A stretch of 64,000 nucleotides of DNA. It comes from Candidatus Methylacidiphilales bacterium (lineage in GTDB: Bacteria > Verrucomicrobiota > Verrucomicrobiia > Methylacidiphilales > CAZTYG01). Of the stretch, positions 26,876 through 35,880 are shown piece after piece. Each line of letters starts with the position of its first letter. Within the stretch, counting starts at the first letter, position 1. Where the stretch lies: contig JANRJG010000003.1 of NCBI GenBank assembly GCA_033875315.1, forward strand, positions 186,001 to 250,000, written 5' to 3'. The position numbers and the translations under genes are program-made. The notes beneath the pieces were generated by a model. That model was not told the origin of the DNA and made no database searches. It saw only the letters and a program-made list of their open reading frames with translations.

Positions 26876-29800
26876 TCAAGGGGCAAATTGGCGACTATTG
26901 ACCGTTCGCCACTTGTAGGAGGGGCCGAGGTCGGTGGTGCTGGTGGGCCAAGTGGTGGCAAAATCGGGAATGGTGGTGTCGTTCGGGTTGATGTAGCGCT
27001 CGATGAGCGTGGAGCCGCGGTATTCGCCAGTGACTTTGTCACGGGTTTCATCCCAGACGTTGGCCGTGGTGGCAATTGATTTTTTCAGCGTTTGCGCCCT
27101 GACATGGACGGTGAAGGTGTTGGACTTGGTGGTCATGCGGCCGAGGAGGTTGGCGTAAACCCGCTCGCGTACGTTGTCGCCGGTGAGGCGGTTGGTATTC
27201 CAATAGTTGGAAGCCCAGGAATCATAGGTGGTCTGGAATCCGCCAGAACCCGGGATGGCCGAGACCGATTCCCCCTGCGGGACCATATGGATTTCGCAGA
27301 TTTGAGAGGGGGAGCGGAAGACATCATTGCGGGCGAATTTGTCCTCGAATTGCAGGAGGGTGTTGGGGATGTTCAGGGGCAAGCGGGTGTTGGTGTTTTG
27401 CGTGGGGCCCGCCTTGTAAGTCAGACTGAGGGTGGTTGGGATGACGGAGAGTCGTTCGCTGCGCAGGGCGGCCACCATCGCAGTGGAGCGTTGGATCATG
27501 GAGCGGAAGGGCATGATTTCGTAGTTCATGTTGATCTTGCCGGCGGTGGAAAAGGGTTCGCTGATGGCATAAGGTTCCGCCACCGGCATCCAGAAGAGGT
27601 CAAGGAGGAGGTGATCGCGCGGGGTGCTGGTCCAGCCGAAGTGCCCGGACTGGGGTCGGAAAAGCAGGGTGCGATAGGGGTTACCCTGCAGGAGGCCCGT
27701 GGGAAGGGAGCCGAACATGGCGGCCGAGGGGATCTGGCGGTTGGCCGAGAAAAAGGCTGCGGCCAGATCAATGGTCGAGCTGGATACGTCTGAGAAGTAG
27801 GCATCCTTGTCCGTCCCGCTGGTGTTTCCCAAGTTGCCCTCATCCGCCTTATTGATGTAGGGACCGTCGGGAGCGCGACCCACACCGCTGTCCCAGTCGC
27901 CCTCGGCGGCACGATTATTGTAGATCGTCACATCGGGTGAATCCAGGTTGTGATCCACTCCGGTGGCCAGACGGTCCGGGGCAAAGGCGGTGCCGTTGCG
28001 CAAGGTGACCCCGCCGGCAAAGAGGGATTTGGAAGCCTCGACAAAACTGTGGGCCATGGCGCTCGTCGAGTCATAAGCGGGGTGTTTTTGGAAATTCACG
28101 CCGCCGGGTCGAAGGAGCAGGCGGAAGTCGGAATGCGCGGGAACCATCGATCGGACGACGTCACCTTGGCTGGTGGCCCCGGTGGTGCCATCGATGACGG
28201 CGAGGAAGGGGGCGGCCGGTCCGAGGGCCGTCCAACTGCTGCCCGGATCGCACTGGGCCTGGGTGCCGTCCTGTCGGTTGGGGCGACCGGCGGGACTGCT
28301 CGTTCCTTTCCATCCGCTCCGCTGGAAGGTCCACCAAGTCTCTGCGGTGCCCGTTGGATAGTTTCCAGCAACCGCACCGGCCAGAGTTGGAACCGGCAGG
28401 GTGGCGGCGGGGAAAGTCACTGTCTGTGTTTGCACGGGAACGGCCCCGGAAAAACCGGAAAGGAAGCCGGAGTAAAGCTCTACCGTGAGCGAACCGCCAT
28501 CGAAGGTCATGGTGCCCGTCGAGGAGTTGACGGTGATGGGAACACTCAGGAAGGGATAGCGCAAATAAGGATCATCCGTGGGGACCGGGGAGGTATCGGC
28601 GGCGTACGGTCCCCGGGCGGGGAATATGGCCCGGGCCAGAGCCGAACGCACGGAGAGCACCCCTCCCCAGGGCTTGCCCCCCCAAAGGTTGCCGCCAACG
28701 TAATAATCCCACCAGTCGAAGTCATCCGAGGGAAAATTGAGTGGTGTGCCGTTGACACTGAAACCGCTCACGTTGAGCAGCCGGACCGTGAAGGCCTGCC
28801 GGTAACGGGGGAATCCCTGTCCGGGGACGAATGCTTCATAGAGGAGCCGGGCTTCGACCCGCGTCTGGTTGGCGGTCAGGGCCGTGCCAGCCAGTGATTT
28901 GTTCAACGTGGCGTTGTTGCTGGTGGCATTGGTGGAGCTGGCGGTAGCGATGAACTGGATGCCGATTTCGGAAAGAAGCGGGAAGCGACCAAACCCCTGG
29001 GTGTTGCCGATGCGAATGGGGCTGACTTGGCCCAGCCCCGCCTGGGTTCTGGTGGCCCTTGCGGCCATGACTCCCCGGGTTGAAAATCGTTTGGCGGCGT
29101 CTGTCTGGAAGTTGTCGTCGGTGTTGGTCGTGCGGATGTAATCGAAAATCTCGGTCAAAATCTGGTCCCGTTCCGATGCGGCGCCGGATACCGGGTATTT
29201 GGCCAGAAAAGAACCGCCACCGAATCCCGGGATGTTGCGGTTGGTGAGGTTTTGCAGGTAGGTGTAAAGTTCCTGGTTTCGGGCGATTCCGGTGTAATCC
29301 GCCGTGGCGCTCTGGGGGTCGCTTCGCTGGAAGGAATACAGTTGCCCGTTGATGGTGGAACAGAAGGCCATGAGGTTGTCCACCGGGGTGCGGTTCGCAG
29401 GAAGGGTGTCAAGCGGCCAGACGGCGATGCGAGGAGTGTTGAAGAGGGTGGTTTCGGGGGCACGGGAATTCGCGGTGAGGAAGAAACGGCGCGTTTCGAT
29501 GTCGGCGCGGCTGATATTGACGTCGGTGGGTTGACTGCTGCGGTTGGCGGCAAAGATCAATTCGTCCACCGAGCTGTAGAGACGGTCCTCATCCGGATTC
29601 AATTCACCGCTGGCGAGGGTGGACGAAGTGGGAACCGTTCCCGCCTTCGATCCACCGCCGACGATTCGGGGGGTGATTTGATAGATCGCCTCGCGCTCGG
29701 GCTCGGTCAGGTCCGGTGTGGATGTGCTGTTGGTGGCAAAAAAGACAGGAGCCAAGGAGGTCATCGCGGGATGGCCGGGATAGCGCTGGAACTCGTTTTT

Positions 29801-30574
29801 GACCGGTTGGTTGTTGGCCAGTGCCCGGTCCTGGGTCGTGTCGGCACGGGGGGTGTCCCAATAGGTGCCTTCGCTGGAGGTGTTGATGTTGACCTTGGTC
29901 GATTCGTCATCGGTCCAGAAAGCCACGCGCCCGACGATGGGGTTGGTGGCGCTGGCGCCCACGACAGTGGCAGTGGAGCCATTTCCCGCGGCTGTCGGGG
30001 CCACCAACTGGCCGTTTTGCAAAATGTAGAGCCAGCGCACGGGCATCTGGCCAGCCACCGAGGTCGCTCCTGCAGGGGGATCGAGGGTGAAGCCTTGCAC
30101 ACTGTTCTCGGCCATGGGGTCGAGAATCGGGTAGTTGGTCGTCGTGCCCACCACGACGGGTGCGTTGAGGTCGGTCCATGAAGCCGCGTCGGTGGCCCAT
30201 GAGGCCGGAGGGATGTCGGCGTCGATGCTGTTGGTGAAGGCGGCGGCAGTCGTGATGAGTTCCGAGGAGGAGTAGAGCTTGTAGGCTTTGACGAGATTGC
30301 CCGAGTTGTCAAAGGTGCGAATCATGCCGGGCTGTGAGGTCCAAGCGACCTGGGTCCCCTGGGTGGCGGCATCGCGGATGCTGGCCTGAACCAACTGCAC
30401 CGCAGTATCGGCGAATTGACGGGTGGAGGCGGAAGCGGCAAAGCTGGCGGAGGAGGATCGCTCGACCGTCATCCGGCTGAGAAAGGTCACGATCAAGGCA
30501 AAGAGGATGGTCAGCAGGCCGAGGACAATGACCAGGGCCGCGCCGGAACGTGAGTATCGTGCGACAGGTTTCAT
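26876..30574 (-). CDS. Verru_Chthon cassette protein A-like large pseudopilin-associated protein
   Basis: The 1232-residue protein begins with a single membrane segment (GAALVIVLGLLTILFALIV) and a pilin-like continuation (FLSRMTVERSSSASFAA). The rest is a long Ser/Thr/Asn-rich region with motifs such as RVAFWTDDESTKVNINTSSE and NMNYEIMPFRSMIQRSTAM. Size, start and position match the large member of the four-gene Verru_Chthon cassette, a set defined by comparative genomics with no known biochemical role. By analogy with type II secretion it could be the minor-pseudopilin (GspK-like) member, which also has the DDES-type motif and pilin start. It overlaps protein D by 4 bases and is 3 bases from a sulfatase gene. 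Confidence 0.85.
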   Translation of the reverse strand: MKPVARYSRSGAALVIVLGLLTILFALIVTFLSRMTVERSSSASFAASASTRQFADTAVQLVQASIRDAATQGTQVAWTSQPGMIRTFDNSGNLVKAYKLYSSSELITTAAAFTNSIDADIPPASWATDAASWTDLNAPVVVGTTTNYPILDPMAENSVQGFTLDPPAGATSVAGQMPVRWLYILQNGQLVAPTAAGNGSTATVVGASATNPIVGRVAFWTDDESTKVNINTSSEGTYWDTPRADTTQDRALANNQPVKNEFQRYPGHPAMTSLAPVFFATNSTSTPDLTEPEREAIYQITPRIVGGGSKAGTVPTSSTLASGELNPDEDRLYSSVDELIFAANRSSQPTDVNISRADIETRRFFLTANSRAPETTLFNTPRIAVWPLDTLPANRTPVDNLMAFCSTINGQLYSFQRSDPQSATADYTGIARNQELYTYLQNLTNRNIPGFGGGSFLAKYPVSGAASERDQILTEIFDYIRTTNTDDNFQTDAAKRFSTRGVMAARATRTQAGLGQVSPIRIGNTQGFGRFPLLSEIGIQFIATASSTNATSNNATLNKSLAGTALTANQTRVEARLLYEAFVPGQGFPRYRQAFTVRLLNVSGFSVNGTPLNFPSDDFDWWDYYVGGNLWGGKPWGGVLSVRSALARAIFPARGPYAADTSPVPTDDPYLRYPFLSVPITVNSSTGTMTFDGGSLTVELYSGFLSGFSGAVPVQTQTVTFPAATLPVPTLAGAVAGNYPTGTAETWWTFQRSGWKGTSSPAGRPNRQDGTQAQCDPGSSWTALGPAAPFLAVIDGTTGATSQGDVVRSMVPAHSDFRLLLRPGGVNFQKHPAYDSTSAMAHSFVEASKSLFAGGVTLRNGTAFAPDRLATGVDHNLDSPDVTIYNNRAAEGDWDSGVGRAPDGPYINKADEGNLGNTSGTDKDAYFSDVSSSTIDLAAAFFSANRQIPSAAMFGSLPTGLLQGNPYRTLLFRPQSGHFGWTSTPRDHLLLDLFWMPVAEPYAISEPFSTAGKINMNYEIMPFRSMIQRSTAMVAALRSERLSVIPTTLSLTYKAGPTQNTNTRLPLNIPNTLLQFEDKFARNDVFRSPSQICEIHMVPQGESVSAIPGSGGFQTTYDSWASNYWNTNRLTGDNVRERVYANLLGRMTTKSNTFTVHVRAQTLKKSIATTANVWDETRDKVTGEYRGSTLIERYINPNDTTIPDFATTWPTSTTDLGPSYKWRTVNSRQFAP

Positions 30575-31155
30575 GGCCGGAAGAGCGTCACGCGCCCGGT
30601 GACCGGGTTGAGTCGGACGGTAAAATAATTGACCGGAGGAATGGCGGTATCGGTGGTGGCGTGCACGGTGACGAAGTTATTGTTCGAGGTGATGCTGGGA
30701 TCGGGCTGTCCGCCGGCTCGGATACGCAAGACGGAGTAGGAGCAGTTGCCCAGGGCACCGAAGGTGGCCGTGGCATTACCCGGATAGGCCGCCAAGAGGG
30801 GGGAGAGACTGGTGTTGGAGGAGATGACCGTCCCTTTGGGAAGGATCACGACTTTGCCCAGAGGACTCATGGTGCCGCGATCATCGGCGATCCAATTTTG
30901 CAATGCCCGGAATGAAGGCGGTGTTCCGGTCTGGATGATCCGCACCTCAACGCTCCGGTTTTTGACGGAGGCTTCCTGGCGCGCCGTGACAAAGGCGTCA
31001 CTGAGCATCTGCCCCCCACTGGTGATCCCGAGGCCGCGCTGGATGCTGCTCACGGCGGGAACGGAGAGTGGGACGATGATGGCGATGATGGCCAGCACGA
31101 CGAGTAATTCGATCAGGGAGAAGGCGGCTGCACGAGCCTGAGGGTTCGGTTTCAT
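30571..31155 (-). CDS. Verru_Chthon cassette protein D-like pseudopilin
   Basis: The 194-residue protein has a prepilin N-terminus (ARAAAFSLIELLVVLAIIA) with the conserved Glu at mature position 5, then RGLGITSGGQMLSDAF and ARQEASVKNRSVEVRI, which are characteristic of the D member. It would be cut by a prepilin peptidase and build into a pseudopilus fibre in the inner membrane. No peptidase or ATPase gene is in this window. ATGA overlaps on both sides (with C and A) show tight translational coupling. Confidence 0.85.
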   Translation of the reverse strand: MKPNPQARAAAFSLIELLVVLAIIAIIVPLSVPAVSSIQRGLGITSGGQMLSDAFVTARQEASVKNRSVEVRIIQTGTPPSFRALQNWIADDRGTMSPLGKVVILPKGTVISSNTSLSPLLAAYPGNATATFGALGNCSYSVLRIRAGGQPDPSITSNNNFVTVHATTDTAIPPVNYFTVRLNPVTGRVTLFRP

Positions 31156-32141
31156 TCCATTTTGGATTCCCGAATGGGAACCGTCATATTGAAGGTCCGG
31201 AATTTGATATTATTGGCGGATAGGCTACTCTCCAAGGTGGTCAGGTCGGCAGCGTATTTCGCCGGGTCGAGAAAAAGGTTCGTGAGGGTATTGGAGATTT
31301 CTCCCGGCGGGGTGGCGTTCAGACACAAGCGGGCGGCAGAAGTTTCATCCAGGGCCACGATGGTCAACTGCACCGTGGGCGGGAGTTGATTGGCGGTTTG
31401 GGGCTGCGGGTTCGAGCTGACGTTGAGTCGCGAGTCGTAAGCGTAATTGGTCGTCAGAGCGAGTCCCGCAGGGTCGTCCTCGGGCGAACGGCGGGGCCAA
31501 ACAATGAGACAGATGACGTTCTCGGCAATGGGAGCGGCGGTGTCGGCCACATCCTGTATCCAGGTGTCGCCGGTGGCATGGTCATAGACCTTGAGTTCTT
31601 CGGAGGGTTGGACGGCCTGCATGAGGAAGTAGCGGTAAACCGGCGTTTGTGCAGGAAACGGGGGGGGCAGGGTTTCCCGGGCCCGGTATTCGACATAGTA
31701 GCCTATGGCATTGAGCAGTGTTTCCAGACCACCGTAGTTGGTGAGATCGTGCGTCACACCCGAAGGAGCCTGGAAAAACAAGACATGGCCGCTGTTCACA
31801 GTGCCGGGAAAAGGGGCAACGCCTGCCTGGCCAACAAGAAAGTGCAATTCGGATTTGCGCAAATAGCGGGTGGGAGAGGGCAGTTGGTCGTAGTCCCAGT
31901 AGGCGTTCAGGGTAGCCTGGCTGACATTTCGGACCATGAGGTCGAAGGCGGCCCGGGCCCCTTGAAAGGCGGATACTTTTTCAGAGGCCCATCGGGTGAC
32001 CTTGCTGGTTTGGGATATCACCCCCAAGAGCATGGTCAAGAGTAGGACCAGCACCGTCACCGCCACCATCATTTCCACGAGCGTGAAGGCGGAGGCCTCG
32101 GAACGGCACTGGCCGATTCTGCGTTTTACTGCGTTCTGCAC
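31152..32141 (-). CDS. Verru_Chthon cassette protein C-like pseudopilin
   Basis: The 329-residue protein has a prepilin-type start (ASAFTLVEMMVAVTVLVLLL), with Ala instead of Gly before the Phe, as in several cassette proteins. The C-terminal region is long for a pseudopilin and contains NVICLIVWPRRSPEDDP and QLTIVALDETSAARL. This shape resembles GspJ-like minor pseudopilins. It lies 11 bases after B and overlaps D by 4. Function is inferred from the cassette as a whole. Confidence 0.85.
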   Translation of the reverse strand: MQNAVKRRIGQCRSEASAFTLVEMMVAVTVLVLLLTMLLGVISQTSKVTRWASEKVSAFQGARAAFDLMVRNVSQATLNAYWDYDQLPSPTRYLRKSELHFLVGQAGVAPFPGTVNSGHVLFFQAPSGVTHDLTNYGGLETLLNAIGYYVEYRARETLPPPFPAQTPVYRYFLMQAVQPSEELKVYDHATGDTWIQDVADTAAPIAENVICLIVWPRRSPEDDPAGLALTTNYAYDSRLNVSSNPQPQTANQLPPTVQLTIVALDETSAARLCLNATPPGEISNTLTNLFLDPAKYAADLTTLESSLSANNIKFRTFNMTVPIRESKME

Positions 32142-32152
32142 GTTTGGATAAG

Positions 32153-32644
32153 CTACTTGCCCGAGTTGGCGACTTGCAGGCTGTAAATTTTTGTTTTGGC
32201 AGTAGAGCTGGGAGCGGATGGACTCTTGCGCGATTGAATGGTGATTTTCAGATTTACCAGTGATTGCGCAAGATCGACGGCATTTGCGCTCCCGGGGAAC
32301 GTGGCCTGATCTGTCGTCATGTTCACGGTGAAAAAGGCCCCGCTGGCACTGGTCACCGGCAGACCTTCGTCGTCGAAGTACAGGTTATTCGCGGCGAGCT
32401 GGTCGAATTTAGAGATCACCGCCTGGCTGGCGATGGACTGTAGAATCTGCGCTTCGACCGTTTGATTCATCGAGTCCCGCAAGGTGGTCAATCCCGTCGG
32501 CAGGAGGCCAAGCGCCACCACCCCGGCAAAGCTGACCAGGGCCAGGGCCATCGTGACTTCGACGAGTGAAAAACCCCGAGAATTTCGCTGGAACCCTAAA
32601 AATAGGAGCACTCTCTCACTGCTTTTCTTTTGGGATTTGGCCAT
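32153..32644 (-). CDS. Verru_Chthon cassette protein B-like pseudopilin
   Basis: The 163-residue protein is the first gene of the run. A basic leader (MAKSQKKSSERV) precedes RGFSLVEVTMALALVSFAG, the usual Gly-Phe cut site with Glu at position 5. The C-terminal half is beta-rich (LVNLKITIQSRKS). This resembles GspI-type minor pseudopilins in size. A candidate promoter lies immediately upstream (32651-32679). Starting an operon that continues into glycosidase genes is the notable point. Confidence 0.85.
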   Translation of the reverse strand: MAKSQKKSSERVLLFLGFQRNSRGFSLVEVTMALALVSFAGVVALGLLPTGLTTLRDSMNQTVEAQILQSIASQAVISKFDQLAANNLYFDDEGLPVTSASGAFFTVNMTTDQATFPGSANAVDLAQSLVNLKITIQSRKSPSAPSSTAKTKIYSLQVANSGK

Positions 32645-32650
32645 ACGAAG

Positions 32651-32679
32651 AAACTACATAGTAAATATTGCAAACGCAA
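32651..32679 (-). promoter_or_regulatory. Candidate promoter upstream of pseudopilin cassette
   Basis: On the minus strand TTGCGT and TAGTTT are 17 bases apart, and the -10 ends 6 bases before the ATG. If used, transcription would begin at or next to the start codon, giving an almost leaderless message. Only the pattern supports it. Confidence 0.35.
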
Positions 32680-33019
32680 GTTATATTGTTTGTTATTTGT
32701 CTGCCTATGCGGTCAGTTTTCATATAGGAGCTTTGAATTTGTTGTGGACGGTGCCGGCTCACGAGGAGAAGCGTGATATGGGGCAAAAGCGCTCGGCTTG
32801 TCCCGCGAAAAGGCCGGGCATCGGCGGAAGATTGTGTCCACCTTTGATGCCTTTGGTGGAGCGGGCCGCGTCAGGTGCGTTTCGCATCCAACGCGGTCAC
32901 GCGAACCTCCGCTTGAGCGGTGCGTTGCCGCAATGCGGCTCACAGTGCCGGGCACGCCGGGTTCCCGCCCATTCAGTCAGCTGATCAGACAGAAAACGCG
33001 CTCATGGGGCGATCTGGAG
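32680..33019. other. Intergenic stretch without a recognisable gene
   Basis: Short ORFs on either strand here (the longest about 80 codons) have no recognisable motif. The segment between about 32745 and 32995 is GC-rich with frequent short inverted repeats and looks like decayed or repetitive non-coding sequence. It leads into a palindromic element at 33020. Confidence 0.5.
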
Positions 33020-33173
33020 TAATACCAAATAAAAATGACTGAGCGACAGAATATGCGGGAGGGCGAGGCTCCTGCCGAGCCGGTTTGATGTCTCTATTCC
33101 TAGGGCGGCTCAGCAGGAGCTTCGCTCTCCCATAAGGCACTTTTACGCCTACTCCATTCAATTTGGCATAATA
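33020..33173 (-). repeat. Palindromic MITE-like element, copy A
   Basis: A large palindromic core (left arm 33057-33083, right arm 33105-33131) carries the GGGAGGGCGAGGCTCC / GGAGCTTCGCTCTCCC pair. The flanks end in TAATACCAAAT and ATTTGGCATAATA. It matches copies at 42502, 42754 and 60481, but in reverse orientation. Confidence 0.8.
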
Positions 33174-33290
33174 CCCAATCATGTTGAATGAGCCTGTTCC
33201 AATCGGAGGACCGCAGGCCCTGCGATCAAGCCGCACAGCGTGCGGCCCTCCGGAGCGCTTTTGCGCCTAACCAATCGGATTTGGTATAAA
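33171..33290. repeat. Related palindromic element with a different core (copy E)
   Basis: The core pairs GGAGGACCGCAGGCCCTGCG with a GCACAGCGTGCGGCCCTCC-type arm. The right flank (GCCTAACCAATCGGATTTGG then TATAA) is closely like the flank of copy A, while the hairpin is unrelated. It abuts copy A. Confidence 0.6.
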
Positions 33291-33326
33291 AGAGGCGGCA
33301 ACTCTTTGGTTGATCGATGGCGCAAA

Positions 33327-33355
33327 CAAAAAACGAGGGATCTTTCGATCCCCCG
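33327..33355 (-). terminator. Intrinsic terminator of the PEP-CTERM gene
   Basis: A near-perfect 10-base-pair hairpin (ACGGGGGATC ... GATCCCTCGT, loop GAAA) followed by a run of six T on the minus strand. It lies 34 bases after the stop codon at 33389. Confidence 0.85.
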
Positions 33356-33388
33356 TCTTGAGAAGAAACCACTTTTCGCAATCTGTGA

Positions 33389-35686
33389 TCAGGATTTGTT
33401 TTTTCCAGAGCGCGCGCGACTGCGAAGGAAGGCGAGCATACCCAGACCCCCGGCCAATAGGGCATAGGTGGAAGGCTCGGGAACCACGACCAGGTCGAGA
33501 CTTCCATTTTTGAAATAGGCGGTGTTGCCTCCGCCTCCCGGCAGGGTAACCGCATTAGCCAGGCCGAAGTTCGTGATGTTGCTGAAATCACTCGTGGTCG
33601 TTCCAAGCAGGGTGTAGGTGCCGGGTGTGACGAGCGACCAATCGATCGCACTCCCGTCGGCATTCACCAAGCTGGAGATGCTGAAGTCGTTCGCCAAGTT
33701 CACCACACCATTCACATCAAAGACCGAGCCGGGCGTGAAGATCAGGTTGGCCCCCGAGGCCAGGGTCAAATTTCCGGTGAAGGAACCGTCGCCGCCGATA
33801 CGGCTGCCAGAGGCGAGGGTCAATCCACCCGATAAAGCGGAGGCATCAAAGGTCGCTCCGGTGGCAATCGTCACGTTCGTGCTGCTGAAGGTGGCCGTGG
33901 AGGCGATGAGGAGCGTGCCTGCGCTGACCGTGGTGGTGCCGGTGTATGTGTTGTTGCCAGCCAGGGTGAAGGTGCCATTGCCGAGCTTGGTCAGGCCGCC
34001 CGTGCCGCTGATGGAACCGCCATAGCTCGTGGACTGGTTATTTCCACCGGTGGTGAGGGTTCTGCTACCCAGATTAACAGCTCCATCCGTGCCAGAAGAT
34101 GCGAGCGAACCAATGGTTTCGTTTGCACTGTTGAATTGAAGGAGTGAATTAGCACCGGTAAAGCTGACCGCGGAACTGTCTCCGATGGCTTGTCCTGTGG
34201 CACTGTTGATGTTGAGAGTGGCATTGGTGCCAATGGTGGTGGCCCCCGAGTAGGTGTTGTTGGTCCCTGAGAAACGAACGAAGCCTGGATTTCCCGACTC
34301 GGTGATGTTGACTCCGCCAACGCCCGTGATGTTTCCACTGAATATCATATTCTTGTCCGTAAAGAAAAGTCCGTTGTGGATATTCAAATCCCCTTCAAGC
34401 GAAACATTGCCCGTGAAGGTGTAGGTGTGATCGCTACCTCCCCGGATCGTGCGGAAGCCACCTGCACGCACAATGATGTCGTTGACGAATTGCTTGTTCC
34501 CTGACCCTGCGGCAGGCGAGAGCAGGAGCGCGGCACCTGCTGAATTTCCGGTTTCCCCAAAAACAATTTTACCGGTTCCAAGGTTGACCTGCCCCAGGGT
34601 AGAGTTGCCATAGACACTGAGTGACCCTTGACGAATGATCGCGTCCCCAGACCACAAGGTGTTGTTGCCGCCGATCTCAAGTCGTCCCAACGAAAAATCG
34701 GTCGAGTTGCTGGTGATATAATTGTAGCCATTCACAACCAAGTTCCCCGTGCCTGTGATATTACGAGATATGTCGAAGCGATTCGTCAGTGATTGGTTGC
34801 TGGATATGTTTTGGACCGTCAGATTTCCATTCAAGTTCAGGGTGCCATTCCCGGCGAGCGCGCCAGCGGCATTGCTTGTGGTTGAATTGTTGTTGTAAGC
34901 CAGTGTACTGTTTCCGGTAACCGTCCAGTTCGCGCTTCCCGTCGTCGAGTTGCCGTAGACTTTATTAGTTCCGGTTGTGGCGAACTGAAGCGTGCCTCCG
35001 TTCAAGTTCACAGCAGAGTAATTGACAATTTCATTGGCGCTTCCACTGAAACCCGCAATGAATGTTCCCTGGTTGACATTGAGGGAGCCCGTGATGCCGC
35101 TGTTGTTGAAAATCTGAAACGTGCCGGTGCCATTCTTGGTGAAGCTAAAACTACTTGTCGTCGATATCGGGCGGTTAAATGTCAAAACCCCCGATCCATT
35201 GTGGTTTATGATCAAATTACTGCCGAGTTGGAATGAATTAGCCGGACTCCCCGAAAAACCCAGGCTCAACGGGTTACCAATAGTGATGTTCGCAGTCGAT
35301 CCAGCCAAGACGTCAATGAACGCTTGGTTGGTCGCATTGCCAAAAGTCAGACGGGCGTCCGCAGTGGACGTTGCGTTCGCGGAGAGGCTCAAGGCGAATG
35401 TGCCGTCCACATCAGCCCCAAAGGTGATAGAACGAATCGTACGACCCACACCAAGCCAAGTGGTGTTGCCACTAAGACCTGCATTGGTGCTGAAGGTGAC
35501 ATCAGTTGCCGCGTTGAACGTCGGAAGGGTATCGCCAGTCCAGTTGGTGGCATTACCCCATGAGGCATCAGTCAAGCCGCCACCATCCCAAGTTTGGGCT
35601 TGGAGGGTGGATGAAAACGCGAAAACTGCCGAAACGATGACTGCAGCGTTAACCTGACGCATCAGGGCGTTGGATGAGTTTTTCAT
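33389..35686 (-). CDS. PEP-CTERM autotransporter-strand repeat surface protein
   Basis: The 765-residue protein has a signal peptide ending near SSTLQAQ, then many Asn/Gly/Thr-rich passenger-strand repeats. Examples are GTGNLVVNGYN, GNGTFTLAGNNTYTG and SYGGSISGTGGLTKLG. The C-terminus is a complete sorting tag: VVPEPSTYALLAGG, a hydrophobic segment and the basic end RSRARSGKNKS. Such proteins are cut and handled by an exosortase at the inner membrane and end up on the surface or in extracellular polymer. The probable partner exosortase is at 40200-41078. It is transcribed alone and ends at a strong terminator. Confidence 0.93.
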   Translation of the reverse strand: MKNSSNALMRQVNAAVIVSAVFAFSSTLQAQTWDGGGLTDASWGNATNWTGDTLPTFNAATDVTFSTNAGLSGNTTWLGVGRTIRSITFGADVDGTFALSLSANATSTADARLTFGNATNQAFIDVLAGSTANITIGNPLSLGFSGSPANSFQLGSNLIINHNGSGVLTFNRPISTTSSFSFTKNGTGTFQIFNNSGITGSLNVNQGTFIAGFSGSANEIVNYSAVNLNGGTLQFATTGTNKVYGNSTTGSANWTVTGNSTLAYNNNSTTSNAAGALAGNGTLNLNGNLTVQNISSNQSLTNRFDISRNITGTGNLVVNGYNYITSNSTDFSLGRLEIGGNNTLWSGDAIIRQGSLSVYGNSTLGQVNLGTGKIVFGETGNSAGAALLLSPAAGSGNKQFVNDIIVRAGGFRTIRGGSDHTYTFTGNVSLEGDLNIHNGLFFTDKNMIFSGNITGVGGVNITESGNPGFVRFSGTNNTYSGATTIGTNATLNINSATGQAIGDSSAVSFTGANSLLQFNSANETIGSLASSGTDGAVNLGSRTLTTGGNNQSTSYGGSISGTGGLTKLGNGTFTLAGNNTYTGTTTVSAGTLLIASTATFSSTNVTIATGATFDASALSGGLTLASGSRIGGDGSFTGNLTLASGANLIFTPGSVFDVNGVVNLANDFSISSLVNADGSAIDWSLVTPGTYTLLGTTTSDFSNITNFGLANAVTLPGGGGNTAYFKNGSLDLVVVPEPSTYALLAGGLGMLAFLRSRARSGKNKS

Positions 35687-35880
35687 ACGATTGCCTTTTC
35701 TTTATCTACTTTTTGTCAGTTTTTTATTTGGCGCTACCGACGACCGATTCAGCTTTTGGGGGAGCAAAGACAAAAGCGGCCTTGATAGAAAGTTCCCATA
35801 AGTAGCATCGGCTGTCAAGATATTCGTTTGATCTTTGTCTGGCAATATCGTCGTCTGCGTTGAATAGTAGGGTTATTCGC

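Noticed and set aside
30571-32644. The pseudopilin genes as a standard type II secretion operon
   Set aside because: No GspD, E, F, L or M homologue is adjacent, and the sizes and motifs fit the Verru_Chthon cassette better.
33700-35600. Possible CRISPR or tandem DNA repeat inside the PEP-CTERM gene
   Set aside because: The repetition is at protein level (strand repeats) with irregular unit length; DNA units are not identical and there are no spacers.
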